A stretch of 64,000 nt of DNA from an uncultured Clostridia bacterium (GCA_938045615.1 CALIBC010000178.1:275627-339626); one strand, 5' to 3'; positions 9,801 to 17,981 are shown, numbered from the stretch's first letter. Numbers and translations: made by a program. Notes: generated from the letters alone by a model not told the origin.

Positions 9801-10467
9801 GGATGATCCGGAGGATGAGAGCGCTGCTTTCACCGAAGAGGGTTTTGACGATTCCGCAAGCACTGAGATATATGACGGCATGAGTGTGGTAATGGCGGGA
9901 ATGATCGCCGGAAAGAAAAATCTCATAACCAAGAGCAATAAGATGATGGCGTTTCTTGATTTGGAAGATCTTTACGGAATAACGGAAGTGGTCGTTTTTC
10001 CAAATGTATATGACAGATACCGGCATAATATAGAGGAGGACAATGTCGTCATAGTCAAGGGAAAATTGAACTTCAAAGAGGGGGAATCTCCCAAATTGCT
10101 TGCCGATACGGTGATAAATCCTGATGATATCAATGAGGAGCAAGAACATCAGAAGGACGCAAAATCAGGCGCCCCGACACGCCGGGGGAACGTGTCGCTC
10201 CTACGACAATCAGGGCAGGCGGCAAACGGAGACGATGCCGGGCGGGCAGGCCAAAGACTCAAGGTCAGAATCCCGCAGGAGATGAACCAGACGCAAATCC
10301 TGCAAGTGCTCACAAGAGTTTTCGATGAAAATCCGGGAGACATTCAGCCCCTGATATATCTTCAAAACGGGAAAATAGTGGCAAGCAATATAAGAGTTGA
10401 TATGACACGATACCTCAAGGAAGAGCTGAATGAGATAGTCGGAGCCTCTAACATAAAGTTGGATTGA
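6850..10467 (+). CDS. dnaE: DNA polymerase III alpha subunit DnaE
   Basis: A 1205-residue replicative polymerase, normal length for DnaE. The order is an N-terminal PHP domain (FTHLHVHTEYSLLDG, residues 3-17), a polymerase core with the catalytic aspartate motif PDIDIDF (residues 395-401), the tandem helix-hairpin-helix region, and a C-terminal OB fold (about 1015-1085, with VVVFPNVYDRYR). Between the OB fold and the tail (about residues 1100-1140) lies a low-complexity linker (GAPTRRGN, GQAANGDDAGRAG) in GC-rich DNA. That linker contains a 7-bp hairpin at 10175-10197, unusual for the family. It acts in chromosomal replication. The AGAGGTG site fixes the start. Confidence 0.97.
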   Translation: MAFTHLHVHTEYSLLDGAGKIKDLIGRAKELGMNSLAITDHGVMFGVIDFWRECKKQGIHPVIGCEVYTAARKMENKEPGKDKHQGHLILLAENDEGYRNLCKIVSLGFTKGFYYKPRIDKDVLRAHSDGVIALSACLAGKIQNSLLNRDYDAAKKEALELYEIFGEDHFYLELQDQGLPEESEINPKLARLSEETGIPMVCTNDVHYVRREDAEAHDILLAIQTATNIDDEDRMRFPNDQFYLKSEEEMREIFKDFPQALENTEKIAKRCNVEFTFGEYHIPEFISPDGKSNGEYLRELCRKGLEKRYGKASGELGERLDYEIKVIEEMGYVEYFLIVWDFINYAKEHGIMVGPGRGSAAGSLVAYCLKITDIDPIRYNLIFERFLNPERVSMPDIDIDFCIERRGEVIDYVREKYGEDNVAQIITFGTMKAKAVVRDVGRALNMSYADADRIAKAIPFELNMTIDKALRVNPDLARMYDEDGAVRKVIDMSKKLEGLARHASTHAAGIVISKLPLVEYVPLYCADKGVATQFNMTTIEELGLLKMDFLGLRNLTVIRNALADIEKNHGVKVDFAKMGYDDKSVYEMIASGNTEGIFQLESAGMTTFMKNLKPTCFEDIVAGISLYRPGPMDSIPKYIENKKNPDKIKYVTDKLAPILDVTYGCLVYQEQVMQIVRNLAGYSFGRADIVRRAMSKKKKDVMLAEKEYFIHGKTDENGNVEIPGCVRNGISETAAESIFADMETFAQYAFNKSHAAAYAVIAFETGWLKKHYPVEFMAALLSSVMGDTGQTSKYIRNCEEMGIEVLPPDINESEKIYTTLNGKIRYGLRGVKNVGEHAIDEIIKARESKGKPENIFRFIERIDVGLVNKKAVESLIKAGALDSLNSNRAAQLAVFEQLISSAQNAARKNVAGQISLFETSGDQMSDANMGAELPDVTNFDGKILLAMEKEMLGVYITDHPLNAYAEKIRGKVSVTSRELAGAGADDPEDESAAFTEEGFDDSASTEIYDGMSVVMAGMIAGKKNLITKSNKMMAFLDLEDLYGITEVVVFPNVYDRYRHNIEEDNVVIVKGKLNFKEGESPKLLADTVINPDDINEEQEHQKDAKSGAPTRRGNVSLLRQSGQAANGDDAGRAGQRLKVRIPQEMNQTQILQVLTRVFDENPGDIQPLIYLQNGKIVASNIRVDMTRYLKEELNEIVGASNIKLD

Positions 10468-10607
10468 TAAAAAAGCAAAGCCGTTTGAAAGAATGGAAAA
10501 ACGATAAAGTCATTTGAGAGATTGAAGAACGGTAAGGTCATCGATAAAAATGATTTTACGCTTAAAAATACGCAAAATATTGTCACTGCAAACAAAAAGG
10601 TAGAGAA

Positions 10608-11570
10608 ATGAAGAGGATAGGTGTACTTACATCGGGAGGAGACTCCCCGGGAATGAATGCGGCTGTTCGGGCAGTCGTGCGCTGTGCCATAGAAGAAGAC
10701 ATGGAGGTCTACGGAATACAGAGAGGATATGAGGGGCTTATCGAGGGAGAGTTTATTCCCATGAGCAGGAGATCCGTGGGCGACATACTGCAGCGCGGAG
10801 GTACCGTATTGAAAACGGCAAGGTGTCCGGAATTTGAAACTGAAAGAGGAATAAGAAAAGCTGTTTCGATGATTGAAACATTCGGGATAGACGGACTTGT
10901 ATGCATAGGGGGCGGAGGAACGCTCAAGGGTGCGAGAGAACTTTCGGGGCGCGGAATTAAGGTCATGGGAATTCCCGGAACCATAGATAATGATCTGGGA
11001 TATACGGATTTCACCATAGGCTTTGATACTGCCGTCACCACGGTGCTTGAAGCGATCAGTAAAATAAGAGATACGTCTTCTTCGCACGAGAGAACCACGG
11101 TTATAGAAGTGATGGGAAGACGCTGCGGGGATATTGCGCTATATGCGGGTCTTGCCGGCGGAGCCGAAGAGGTGATTGTACCTGAAAGGGAATTTGATAT
11201 AAATCTGCTTAGCAGAAAGATTTTGCTGAGTGCAAACAGCGGCAAACTTCACAGCATCATAATCAAGGCGGAGGGAGTGGAAATCGATAGCAACAAGCTG
11301 GTTGAGCTGATTCAGGAGCGCACCGGCAGGGAAACGAAACTGGTTGTACTTTCTTACCTTCAGAGGGGCGGGACGCCGACCATGAAAGATCGGATTTTGG
11401 CCACGATGTGCGGAGCAAAGGCAGTTGAACTGCTTTTGGAAGAATCGCAGAGCAAGGCTATCGGCACCGTTAATGATGAAATCGTCGCCTATGACCTGGC
11501 CGAAGCGCTTGAGCAAGAGAATGTTTTCAATGAAGAGATGTACAAACTTATTGAGGTGCTGAGCAAATGA
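10608..11570 (+). CDS. pfkA: ATP-type 6-phosphofructokinase with altered metal site
   Basis: 320 residues, the size of bacterial PfkA, and collinear with it: GVLTSGGDSPGMNAAVRAVV at the start, PGTIDNDLGYTDFTIGFDTA, RDTSSSHERTTVIEVMGRRCGD. These carry the catalytic PGTIDND aspartates and the substrate arginines. The oddity is codons 101-105, which read GGGGT where PfkA enzymes have GGDGS/T. Codon 103 (10914-10916, gga) is Gly in place of the Mg-coordinating Asp (E. coli D103). Activity may be reduced or altered, or the protein may be regulatory. It follows dnaE by 140 bases. Its stop overlaps the flavodoxin start (ATGA), so the two are translationally coupled. Confidence 0.9.
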   Translation: MKRIGVLTSGGDSPGMNAAVRAVVRCAIEEDMEVYGIQRGYEGLIEGEFIPMSRRSVGDILQRGGTVLKTARCPEFETERGIRKAVSMIETFGIDGLVCIGGGGTLKGARELSGRGIKVMGIPGTIDNDLGYTDFTIGFDTAVTTVLEAISKIRDTSSSHERTTVIEVMGRRCGDIALYAGLAGGAEEVIVPEREFDINLLSRKILLSANSGKLHSIIIKAEGVEIDSNKLVELIQERTGRETKLVVLSYLQRGGTPTMKDRILATMCGAKAVELLLEESQSKAIGTVNDEIVAYDLAEALEQENVFNEEMYKLIEVLSK

Positions 11571-12154
11571 GCAAAACGGCGGTTATATATTATTCAAAAC
11601 ACGGAGCAACGGAAAAATACGCACGCTGGATATGCGATGCGGTCGGAGGAGATCTGCTTAACGCCCGTAAGACAAAAGTAAAAGACTTGTTGGAATATGA
11701 TATCGTCGTATACGGCGGGGGGATATATTCCGGCGGCATCAAAGGAATAGAACTGATAACAAAAAACTGGTACAAGGGACTTTCGGATAAACGGGTGATT
11801 TGCTTTGGCGTAGGTATTGCGATAGATAAAGAAGAAAATCGCAAGCAGTGCATGGAAATAAACTTTGAAAGGCGTTTTGTCACCGACGCCAAGGAAGATG
11901 CGGGCAAGGACTCCGGAACTTTCAAGGCTTCGGAACTGTTAAAGGAAAAAAGATTGCCCATAGATTGTTACTTTTTGCCCGGGGCGTATGATCCAAAGAA
12001 AATCAAGGGCATAGACAAAGTGATTATGAGGATCACACGAAAGATGATAGGCGATGACCCTGCGGGAAGTCAAATACTTGAGTATACCGATAAGGGATGT
12101 GATCTTGTAAACAAAGATGCAATAGCAGAGATAGTGAAAGCCATACAGAAATAG
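11567..12154 (+). CDS. Flavodoxin-domain protein
   Basis: 195 residues opening with the flavodoxin beta-strand and phosphate loop (TAVIYYSKHGATEKYARWI, residues 4-22), then DIVVYGGGIYSGGI, which should contact the FMN ring. This layout is that of the flavodoxin/HemG-like group, which binds FMN and carries electrons or protects quinones. The C-terminal half (KGIDKVIMRITRKMIGDD) is helical and not typical of small electron-transfer flavodoxins. It overlaps pfkA by four bases. The specific partner is unknown. Confidence 0.8.
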   Translation: MSKTAVIYYSKHGATEKYARWICDAVGGDLLNARKTKVKDLLEYDIVVYGGGIYSGGIKGIELITKNWYKGLSDKRVICFGVGIAIDKEENRKQCMEINFERRFVTDAKEDAGKDSGTFKASELLKEKRLPIDCYFLPGAYDPKKIKGIDKVIMRITRKMIGDDPAGSQILEYTDKGCDLVNKDAIAEIVKAIQK

Positions 12155-12291
12155 GCAACAACCGGAGATAGAAAGAGCTACCGGAGAAAGAAATACTATA
12201 CAAAACAGCTGTCAAGAGGTTTGTGAATCCTGTGGATTTATAGTGGAAAGTCAGCTTTTAATGTTGTAAAATGAGTGGGCAATCTTGCAAA

Positions 12292-12305
12292 GGTCGTATA
12301 CGACC
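12292..12305. promoter_or_regulatory. Perfect 14-bp palindrome upstream of a secreted-protein gene
   Basis: GGTCGTATACGACC is perfectly self-complementary. It lies about 20 bases downstream of a possible -10 (TAAAAT, 12267-12272) and before the duplicated start region. This placement suits a repressor operator. No regulator is identified. Confidence 0.35.
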
Positions 12306-12313
12306 GTAAAAAG

Positions 12314-12372
12314 CGATGGGAGGAGTATGACTATGAGAATTGAAAGAAACGATGGGAGGAGTATGACTATGA
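12314..12372 (+). repeat. Tandem duplication of ribosome site and start codon
   Basis: Two copies of a 23-base block (12314-12336 and 12350-12372) carry GATGGGAGGAG followed by TATGACTATGA, with a 36-base period. Because 36 is a multiple of three, both copies offer in-frame starts (12327, 12333, 12363, 12369) for the same protein. The second copy gives a conventional signal peptide. The first adds 12 residues. Confidence 0.85.
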
Positions 12373-12740
12373 ATATTAAAAGAAGAGGCGTTGCAAGTAG
12401 AATTATTGCGCTCATTTTGACACTGCTGGTTGCCATGGCATTTTCGCAGAGCGCATTTGCGGCAGGTAAGACGAAGATCAACTACAGCAAGAAAAAGATG
12501 TTTGTGGAAGACAGCGTTCAGCTCAAAGTAAAGCGCGCAGGAAAGAGTCTTAAGGGCGTGAAATGGTCGAGCGGAAACAAGGAGATAGCAACTGTGTCAA
12601 AATCCGGAAAGGTTATCGGCAAGGCTTCGGGCAAGACGACGATTACGGGAAAATACGAAAATAAAAAGTACAAGTGCAAGATCACGGTGATGGCGGGTGC
12701 ATGCAATCATCCCAAGAAAGACTGCTGCATTCCGGGTTGA
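12369..12740 (+). CDS. Secreted Big_2 (bacterial Ig-like) domain protein
   Basis: 123 residues. A classic signal peptide (basic MNIKRRGVASR, hydrophobic IIALILTLLVAMAF, cleavage near AFA-AG) is followed by one Big_2-type domain: KMFVEDSVQLKVKRAG, then WSSGNKEIATVSKSGKVIGK. The tail has a cysteine cluster (ACNHPKKDCCIPG) that could form a disulfide or bind metal. Such domains occur in surface adhesins; a single-domain secreted form suggests a small cell-wall or matrix protein. Upstream in-frame starts exist because of the duplicated ribosome site; I choose 12369 because it gives the best signal peptide. Confidence 0.75.
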   Translation: MNIKRRGVASRIIALILTLLVAMAFSQSAFAAGKTKINYSKKKMFVEDSVQLKVKRAGKSLKGVKWSSGNKEIATVSKSGKVIGKASGKTTITGKYENKKYKCKITVMAGACNHPKKDCCIPG

Positions 12741-12840
12741 ATATAGAGAGGCAAAGCCGACATTCCCGCCGTATCGCCGTATGTCCGTCATATGCCATGC
12801 CGGAAACATCGTCTTGCGGCGAGTTGCGGCGCCGGCCGGG

Positions 12841-14043
12841 TTAAAGGTCTATGCCGATGTCGTTGTCTATAATATTGCCGAAATCTATTGAACTGTCGCC
12901 GAATCTCTTACGTATCTCATCAATGGTGCGCTCGAGAGATTCGGCCTCTTTACGTTTTTGGCCGTATGTGTCGAATATGGACAGCTGCTCGCTTTCGTCC
13001 TCATCGACCAGATTTATCGCCGTAATCGTAAGCATACGTATTGGAGCGTTATTTTTTTTGTGTTCTTTTACTATGTTGTATGCGGTATTTCTGATCTCTT
13101 CGGCAAGGTTGGTCGCGGCGGGAAGCTGTACTTGCCGCGAAATGGTGCGAAAGGAGGGGTCTTTGATATCCACTTTGACGCCATAAGCTTTCAGGCGATA
13201 TTTCCTGAGTCTGCCTGCCACAGTGTCGGACAGTCGGGAAAGGCCGGTGAGAACGTCGTTTTTGCTTGTGAGATTTCTTTTGAATGTCATGCCGTTGCCC
13301 ACGGACTTTATCCTGTCGCGTTGGTTGAAGTCCTTTACAGGGGACACATCATCCCCCCTTGCATATGTTTGAAGTATGATCCCTTGATTGCCGAGAATAC
13401 TTCGCAGCCTGCCAGTGCTTGCGGAAGCGAGTGCACCTATGGTGTGGATACCGTGTTTTTTAAGCTTTTCCGCAGTTGCAAACCCGACGAAAAACATTTC
13501 ACTTACGGGGAGCGGCCAAAGAAGTCTGCGATAATTTTCAGCGCTTATGACGGTGGTGGCGTCAGGCTTTTTATATTCACTTCCCATTTTGGCGAAGATC
13601 TTGTTATAAGAAACTCCTATCGAAAGAGAAAGCCCCAATTCTTCTTTTACACGTTTGCGCAGAGTGTCTGCGATGGTTTTTCCGTCACCGAAGAGTTTAC
13701 GGCTTGCGGTCACATCCAGCCACGATTCGTCCACGGAAAAAGGCTCGACAAGGTTGGTGTATTGGTTGTATATCGCATTCAATTTTTCGCAGAACTGCCT
13801 GTACTTGTCGTGGTGGGGAGAAAGAAATACCAACTCCGGACACTTTTTCTTTGCCTGCCATACGGTTTCGGCAGTGACTATGCCAAAACGCTTTGCGGCC
13901 TCGTTTTTGGCCAATACAATACCATGACGGTTATCCGGATTGCCGCTTACCGCCACCGGCTTGTCGAGGAGTTCAGGTTTTTCCAGAAGTTCCACCGAAG
14001 CATAGAAACTATTGACATCACAATGTAAAATAACTCTGTCCAT
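12841..14043 (-). CDS. dinB: Y-family DNA polymerase IV (DinB)
   Basis: A 400-residue translesion polymerase. It starts with the metal-binding strand (VILHCDVNSFYASVE, residues 4-18). The catalytic acidic pair is in SVDESWLDV (about 103-111), and the fingers, thumb and little-finger domain follow. The helix-hairpin-helix segment reads FFVGFATAEKLKKHGIHTIG, where FVGFA replaces the usual GVG. The C-terminus has LSIFDTYGQKRKE, close to the part that often precedes a beta-clamp peptide. No SOS box is obvious. It is the first of three minus-strand genes read from the right but is separated from the next by 67 bases. Confidence 0.92.
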   Translation of the reverse strand: MDRVILHCDVNSFYASVELLEKPELLDKPVAVSGNPDNRHGIVLAKNEAAKRFGIVTAETVWQAKKKCPELVFLSPHHDKYRQFCEKLNAIYNQYTNLVEPFSVDESWLDVTASRKLFGDGKTIADTLRKRVKEELGLSLSIGVSYNKIFAKMGSEYKKPDATTVISAENYRRLLWPLPVSEMFFVGFATAEKLKKHGIHTIGALASASTGRLRSILGNQGIILQTYARGDDVSPVKDFNQRDRIKSVGNGMTFKRNLTSKNDVLTGLSRLSDTVAGRLRKYRLKAYGVKVDIKDPSFRTISRQVQLPAATNLAEEIRNTAYNIVKEHKKNNAPIRMLTITAINLVDEDESEQLSIFDTYGQKRKEAESLERTIDEIRKRFGDSSIDFGNIIDNDIGIDL

Positions 14044-14110
14044 AAAAGCACCCGGGAAATATTAATAGGAGGTACGTCAAACAAAAATGGGAATGTATCC
14101 TGCGATAAGC

Positions 14111-15418
14111 TCAATCCGAAAGCAGGTGTTCGCCCGCCCTGATTCCGCTTTCCCAAGCATGTTGCAGGTTGTAACCCCCGCACGGACCGTCGTAATCCAA
14201 GACCTCGCCCGCAAAGAAAAGCCCCTTGACCAGCCGCGACTGCATGGTCTGTTTATCAATTTCATCGTACAAAACCCCGCCTGCCGTAACTTGGGCAAAG
14301 TCCCAGCCCATAAGCCCTTGTGGATGCAGACGAAATTCTTTCAACATAGAAACAAGCTTTGTCAAATCGCCGTTTGAATGCAGGTGTATATAATCCGCTA
14401 AAGGTTTTTTGACCAGTGAAGTGAGCGTAGGAAGCGAAGTAAGCACAGAGAGCGCAGTTGAGGCACTTGGTGGAAGTTGCTTCAGCTTGGAGAGAAGTTT
14501 GGGAACATCGCCTATTCCCGGCAAAAAATCTATCCGGGCTTCATAGTCGTCAAATCCGTTTTTAAGTGTCTTGCCCTGCGATATTTTCATATGGCGGGAA
14601 AGATTGAAAACGCAGATCCCCGAGACTCCGTAGCGGGTAAATTGAATCTCGCCTGCTTCCGTTGCTATTTCCTCGCAGGAGCCGGCGTTATCCGAATGTG
14701 TGCGGTAAAGAGAGATCCTGCATTTTGCTCTGACACCCGCAATGGATGCAAGATTCTCCTTTGTTTTGATGGCGGTCAGCGCCGGGGCAAGGCGCGAAAC
14801 ACTGTGCCCCAGCGACTTTGCGAGTTTTGTGCCCTCGCCTGCGGTTCCAAACTGAGGAGCCGCTTTCCCGCCTGCCGCAATCAGAACAGTTTTTGCAGTC
14901 AGAAAAGTTGTATTCGTGTATTCAGCAGAATAAGTTTGATGCCGGTTTTTGCCGCTTTTTACAGAGCCTTGATATGCGGTTGATTTTGTGTTTGGACTTT
15001 CGGCATTGTTTTTCCTGTCGAGACAATGTCTTTGGGAGAGCTGCACATCAAAAAAATCACCCGTTTTCCTGATTCTCGTCACAGTCGTGTGGCAGCAGAC
15101 GTGGATGCCTCTTTTTTCTATCGCGCAAAGCAAGATCCGCACAACATCTTTTGCATCTTCGGAGTAAGGATAGATCCGTCCCGAAGAGTCTGTTATGGTA
15201 AAAAGACCAAGATCAAGAAAACGGTGTAGGACAAAGGCATGCCCCGGGCAGGCGCTGTTGGAAAGATTGCATTTGCCGTTTCCTGTTGAACCAAGCTTTT
15301 TGCCGGGCTCGGAATTTTTTTCGATTATCACGATGCGGGCGCCCGGATTCTTGTCGGCGGCGGATATGGCAGCCATCATTCCGGCGGCTCCCGCACCTAT
15401 TATACAAATATCGAACAA
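14111..15418 (-). CDS. BaiN/HI0933-type NAD(P)/FAD-dependent oxidoreductase
   Basis: 435 residues. It opens with a Rossmann FAD motif (ICIIGAGAAGMMAAI, residues 4-18), then EPGKKLGSTGNGKCNLSN, which is diagnostic of the HI0933/YhiN/BaiN family. It ends with the FAD-contacting GLFFAGEVLDYDGPCGGYNL. A hydrophilic insertion (about residues 130-175, with NNAESPNTKSTAYQGSVKSG) interrupts the usual core. Members are flavoproteins of mostly unknown substrate; BaiN is linked to bile-acid reduction, but that role cannot be assigned from sequence alone. It lies 57 bases downstream of the phosphohexomutase gene and is likely cotranscribed with it. Confidence 0.85.
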   Translation of the reverse strand: MFDICIIGAGAAGMMAAISAADKNPGARIVIIEKNSEPGKKLGSTGNGKCNLSNSACPGHAFVLHRFLDLGLFTITDSSGRIYPYSEDAKDVVRILLCAIEKRGIHVCCHTTVTRIRKTGDFFDVQLSQRHCLDRKNNAESPNTKSTAYQGSVKSGKNRHQTYSAEYTNTTFLTAKTVLIAAGGKAAPQFGTAGEGTKLAKSLGHSVSRLAPALTAIKTKENLASIAGVRAKCRISLYRTHSDNAGSCEEIATEAGEIQFTRYGVSGICVFNLSRHMKISQGKTLKNGFDDYEARIDFLPGIGDVPKLLSKLKQLPPSASTALSVLTSLPTLTSLVKKPLADYIHLHSNGDLTKLVSMLKEFRLHPQGLMGWDFAQVTAGGVLYDEIDKQTMQSRLVKGLFFAGEVLDYDGPCGGYNLQHAWESGIRAGEHLLSD

Positions 15419-15475
15419 GCTGTTTCCTCACTTTCCAATCGATCTGTTTCTTCAGTTCCCAATCAAGATATTAAC

Positions 15476-17143
15476 TCACTCTTCGATTTTGTCGCAAAGC
15501 GGAGAAACATCGACTCCGGAAACGCGGCCAAGTGTAGTTTTCAGAAGTTTTTTTATCGCTGCGACCCCTCCGGGAATGTTGGATTCTATATTCAGCGGGA
15601 GGATCGGGTCGTGCAGGGAACGCCGGATCAAAAACCATCCGGAAACATCGCCGCAAAAGGAAATCCTCACTCCCTCGTAATTCGGATGTACAACGGAGCA
15701 TTTTACGATCGGCGCATTATGTTTGCCGAGTGCGGTTGAAGTACCGTCAAGGGAACTGACAGCACTGAGAGCTTCCTGTGCGCATGCGGCAAAATCCGAA
15801 GAATTGATCGGCAGGCGAATTTCAGAGGATTCTGCCGGCTCGGAGAGCTTGTTGAGGACGGAGGAAATACCTTTGCCCTGCCGAAATAGTAGCGCGGCGC
15901 GAATAACGATCAGGGTTGCAAGAAAAGCGCCGTCATCCAGGAAAAAGTTGTCTTTGTAGGCAGCATGCCCGCTGGTTTCAATGGCCAGGTAACTTGGAAC
16001 GCCTTCTTTGTTAAGTTCAATAGCCTTGTTTATGACGTTTTTGTAGCCGCGTTTGAAGCGCAGGTGCTTGAGCTTGAGAACATCTTCAAGATACTCGCTG
16101 AGCATGTCGCTTGTGACGCTGTCTGTCACAACGGTGGAGCCGGGATGCTTGTCGGCTATCAAAGCCGCCGCCATGGCAACGATCGCATTTCCGGATATGG
16201 CTTTTCCGTTTTCATCAACTGCGGAAGAACGATCCACGTCAGTGTCGAAAATAAGACCCAAATCACATTCTCCCGACAAAACACCCTCGCATACGGATGC
16301 CATCGCTTCACGGTTTTCGGGGTTGGGGGGATGATTTGGGAAGCTTCCGTCCGGATTCAGATAGCGGCTCGATGAAATGTCGGCGCCCAACGGCTTCAAG
16401 ACTTCTGTCGCATAGAATCCTCCTGCGCCGTTTCCCGCATCGACACAGATTTTCATGCCGCTCAGAGGTTTCTCGTCGGGTTTATGGATTCCTTTACCTT
16501 CACCGCCGTTTTCGCCTCTATGCTCATCGCTGTTTGCTTTAGGGAAAAGCGGGCTTTCCGGAGTTGCAGCGGCTATCGCCTCTATGATCTTTTTTCTAAG
16601 GCTTGTGGAATATGTTTGCATCAAAGCGGTGGAAACCCTGGCTCCCTTGTTGGGGTTCATAGGCTCGGTTGAAAGCCTCGACAGGATTTGCGTGCTTTCC
16701 GCAAAAGTTAGAATGTCGGTTATATCCCCTTTGTCAAGACCGCCGCTTTCGGTAAAGAACTTAAAGCCGTTTCTGTTCCACGGCAGATGGCTCGCGGTGA
16801 TCATAACGGCGCCGTCCGCACGGTACTGGGGAAAGACTGTGCTCATGAACATCGCGGGAGTTGAAGCAAGTCCGCAGTCCAGAACATGAACCCCGTACGA
16901 GATAAGAGCTTGTGCAAAAACATCGAGCAGTTCCTCTCCTGAAAGTCTGGAATCACGACCGATCGCGATCTTTAACTCCGACGGCGCTTTGCCAGTAGAA
17001 AGTGTCAAACTGTACAGGAACCCCTTGGCTATGCGGGATGTCGTATCGGGCGTTATAGTAACACTCTCGCCTTTTACGCCCGGCAAAGCTACCCCCCTTA
17101 TATCGCTGCCGTTTTGCAGCACTGCTAAATCATAATTCACCAT
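15476..17143 (-). CDS. Phosphomannomutase/phosphoglucomutase family enzyme
   Basis: About 555 residues of the alpha-D-phosphohexomutase superfamily. The catalytic serine loop is MITASHLPWNRNGFK. The Mg loop is LIFDTDVDRSSAVDENG (D.D.DR). The sugar-binding loop is AIETSGHAAYKDNF and a C-terminal phosphate-binding domain follows. It interconverts hexose 1- and 6-phosphates for cell-envelope sugars. A charged insertion (about residues 205-225, NSDEHRGENGGEGKG) is extra to the fold. I start at ATG 17143, preceded by GGAG with a seven-base spacer; an in-frame ATG at 17188 lacks a site. The start lies in a perfect 16-bp tandem duplication. Confidence 0.9.
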   Translation of the reverse strand: MVNYDLAVLQNGSDIRGVALPGVKGESVTITPDTTSRIAKGFLYSLTLSTGKAPSELKIAIGRDSRLSGEELLDVFAQALISYGVHVLDCGLASTPAMFMSTVFPQYRADGAVMITASHLPWNRNGFKFFTESGGLDKGDITDILTFAESTQILSRLSTEPMNPNKGARVSTALMQTYSTSLRKKIIEAIAAATPESPLFPKANSDEHRGENGGEGKGIHKPDEKPLSGMKICVDAGNGAGGFYATEVLKPLGADISSSRYLNPDGSFPNHPPNPENREAMASVCEGVLSGECDLGLIFDTDVDRSSAVDENGKAISGNAIVAMAAALIADKHPGSTVVTDSVTSDMLSEYLEDVLKLKHLRFKRGYKNVINKAIELNKEGVPSYLAIETSGHAAYKDNFFLDDGAFLATLIVIRAALLFRQGKGISSVLNKLSEPAESSEIRLPINSSDFAACAQEALSAVSSLDGTSTALGKHNAPIVKCSVVHPNYEGVRISFCGDVSGWFLIRRSLHDPILPLNIESNIPGGVAAIKKLLKTTLGRVSGVDVSPLCDKIEE

Positions 17144-17173
17144 ATGCAATCTCCAAAATATGCAATCTCCAAA
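17142..17173 (-). repeat. Perfect 16-bp tandem duplication over a ribosome site
   Basis: ATATGCAATCTCCAAA occurs twice back to back (17142-17157, 17158-17173). On the minus strand each copy carries TTTGGAGATTGCATAT, the ribosome site of the phosphohexomutase gene. Only the copy nearest the gene has the in-frame ATG. Confidence 0.85.
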
Positions 17174-17356
17174 ATTATAGCTTGCCATATTCGTCTACCG
17201 AAATCATGGCTTGCCATATAGACCCTCGACCTGAATTTTCATACATCAATTATATTGAATGGGCAAAGAAAATTCAAGAAAACTTTGCGGCAAGGCGTGG
17301 CAAACACACGGCTCGTCGGATGGAGAGCGGCTTGGATCTCGCAACGTTGAAGTCAT
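17174..17356. other. Non-coding divergent intergenic region
   Basis: The gap between the phosphohexomutase gene (-) and the membrane-protein gene (+). It holds two near copies of GCTTGCCATAT (about 17178 and 17210) and no convincing gene. I see nothing else. Confidence 0.4.
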
Positions 17357-17384
17357 TTACATGTATAAATTTGTATGTTATCAT
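17357..17384 (+). promoter_or_regulatory. Candidate promoter
   Basis: TTACAT (17357-17362), a 16-base spacer and TATCAT (17379-17384), preceded by TGT (extended -10). It is suitably placed for the gene at 17429. Confidence 0.4.
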
Positions 17385-17428
17385 ATTATTGCAATGCATT
17401 GCTTTGCTTTGCATGAAAAAAGGTTACG

Positions 17429-17917
17429 ATGGGTTTAGAGAAATTGACCACATTTATTTTTAAGCTGATTGAGAATATCTACGATAACGCTTTGCTTGTC
17501 GGTGCGGGGATTTTGCTTCTGCACCTTATGTTTTGCGTGGGGATGTGGGCGACATCTAAGAAAATAGGCATCCCCAAGACGCACTCCCTCATCCCTGTTA
17601 TCAGGAACTCTTATCTGTTTGGACTTTGTTGGAGCAATAAAATCTTCAAGATGCAAGCCATACTTACCATACCGGAATTTTTAAGCTTATGTATTTGCAT
17701 GGTAATGTTCCTTAAGAATGGGAATATAGCGGTGGCACCTACCCTTGTTTTCTTATCGGTTATAATTTTAAACGCCATCATACACATTATTCTATACTAT
17801 AAGTTTGGGAGGTATCTTGGGAGAAGAAAAGTATTCAGTTTTGCATTGGGGATCTTTACACTGGTGATTTTACCTTGGCTTGGATGCGGCAAAGGAAAAT
17901 ATCGTTCTGATATATAG
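17429..17917 (+). CDS. Four-helix membrane protein (DUF5684-like)
   Basis: 162 residues with about four hydrophobic helices (ALLVGAGILLLHLMFCVGMW, FLSLCICMVMFL, TLVFLSVIILNAIIHII, FALGIFTLVILPWLG) and a basic end. The spacing, with a conserved-looking GRYLGRRKVFSFALGIF segment, recalls the small integral membrane proteins annotated DUF5684 in Firmicutes. That assignment is from memory of the pattern. AAAAAAGG stands before the ATG. Downstream is decayed sequence, so this may mark the left edge of an accessory region. Confidence 0.5.
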   Translation: MGLEKLTTFIFKLIENIYDNALLVGAGILLLHLMFCVGMWATSKKIGIPKTHSLIPVIRNSYLFGLCWSNKIFKMQAILTIPEFLSLCICMVMFLKNGNIAVAPTLVFLSVIILNAIIHIILYYKFGRYLGRRKVFSFALGIFTLVILPWLGCGKGKYRSDI

Positions 17918-17981
17918 AGCGCGCAGAAAAAAGAAAGAAGTTGTATGCTTTTTAAGCATGCTCAATATCAAAGTATTCGTT

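Noticed and set aside
12958..14028. Long open frame on + opposite dinB
   Set aside because: It is the antisense shadow of dinB, without a ribosome site or protein-like composition.
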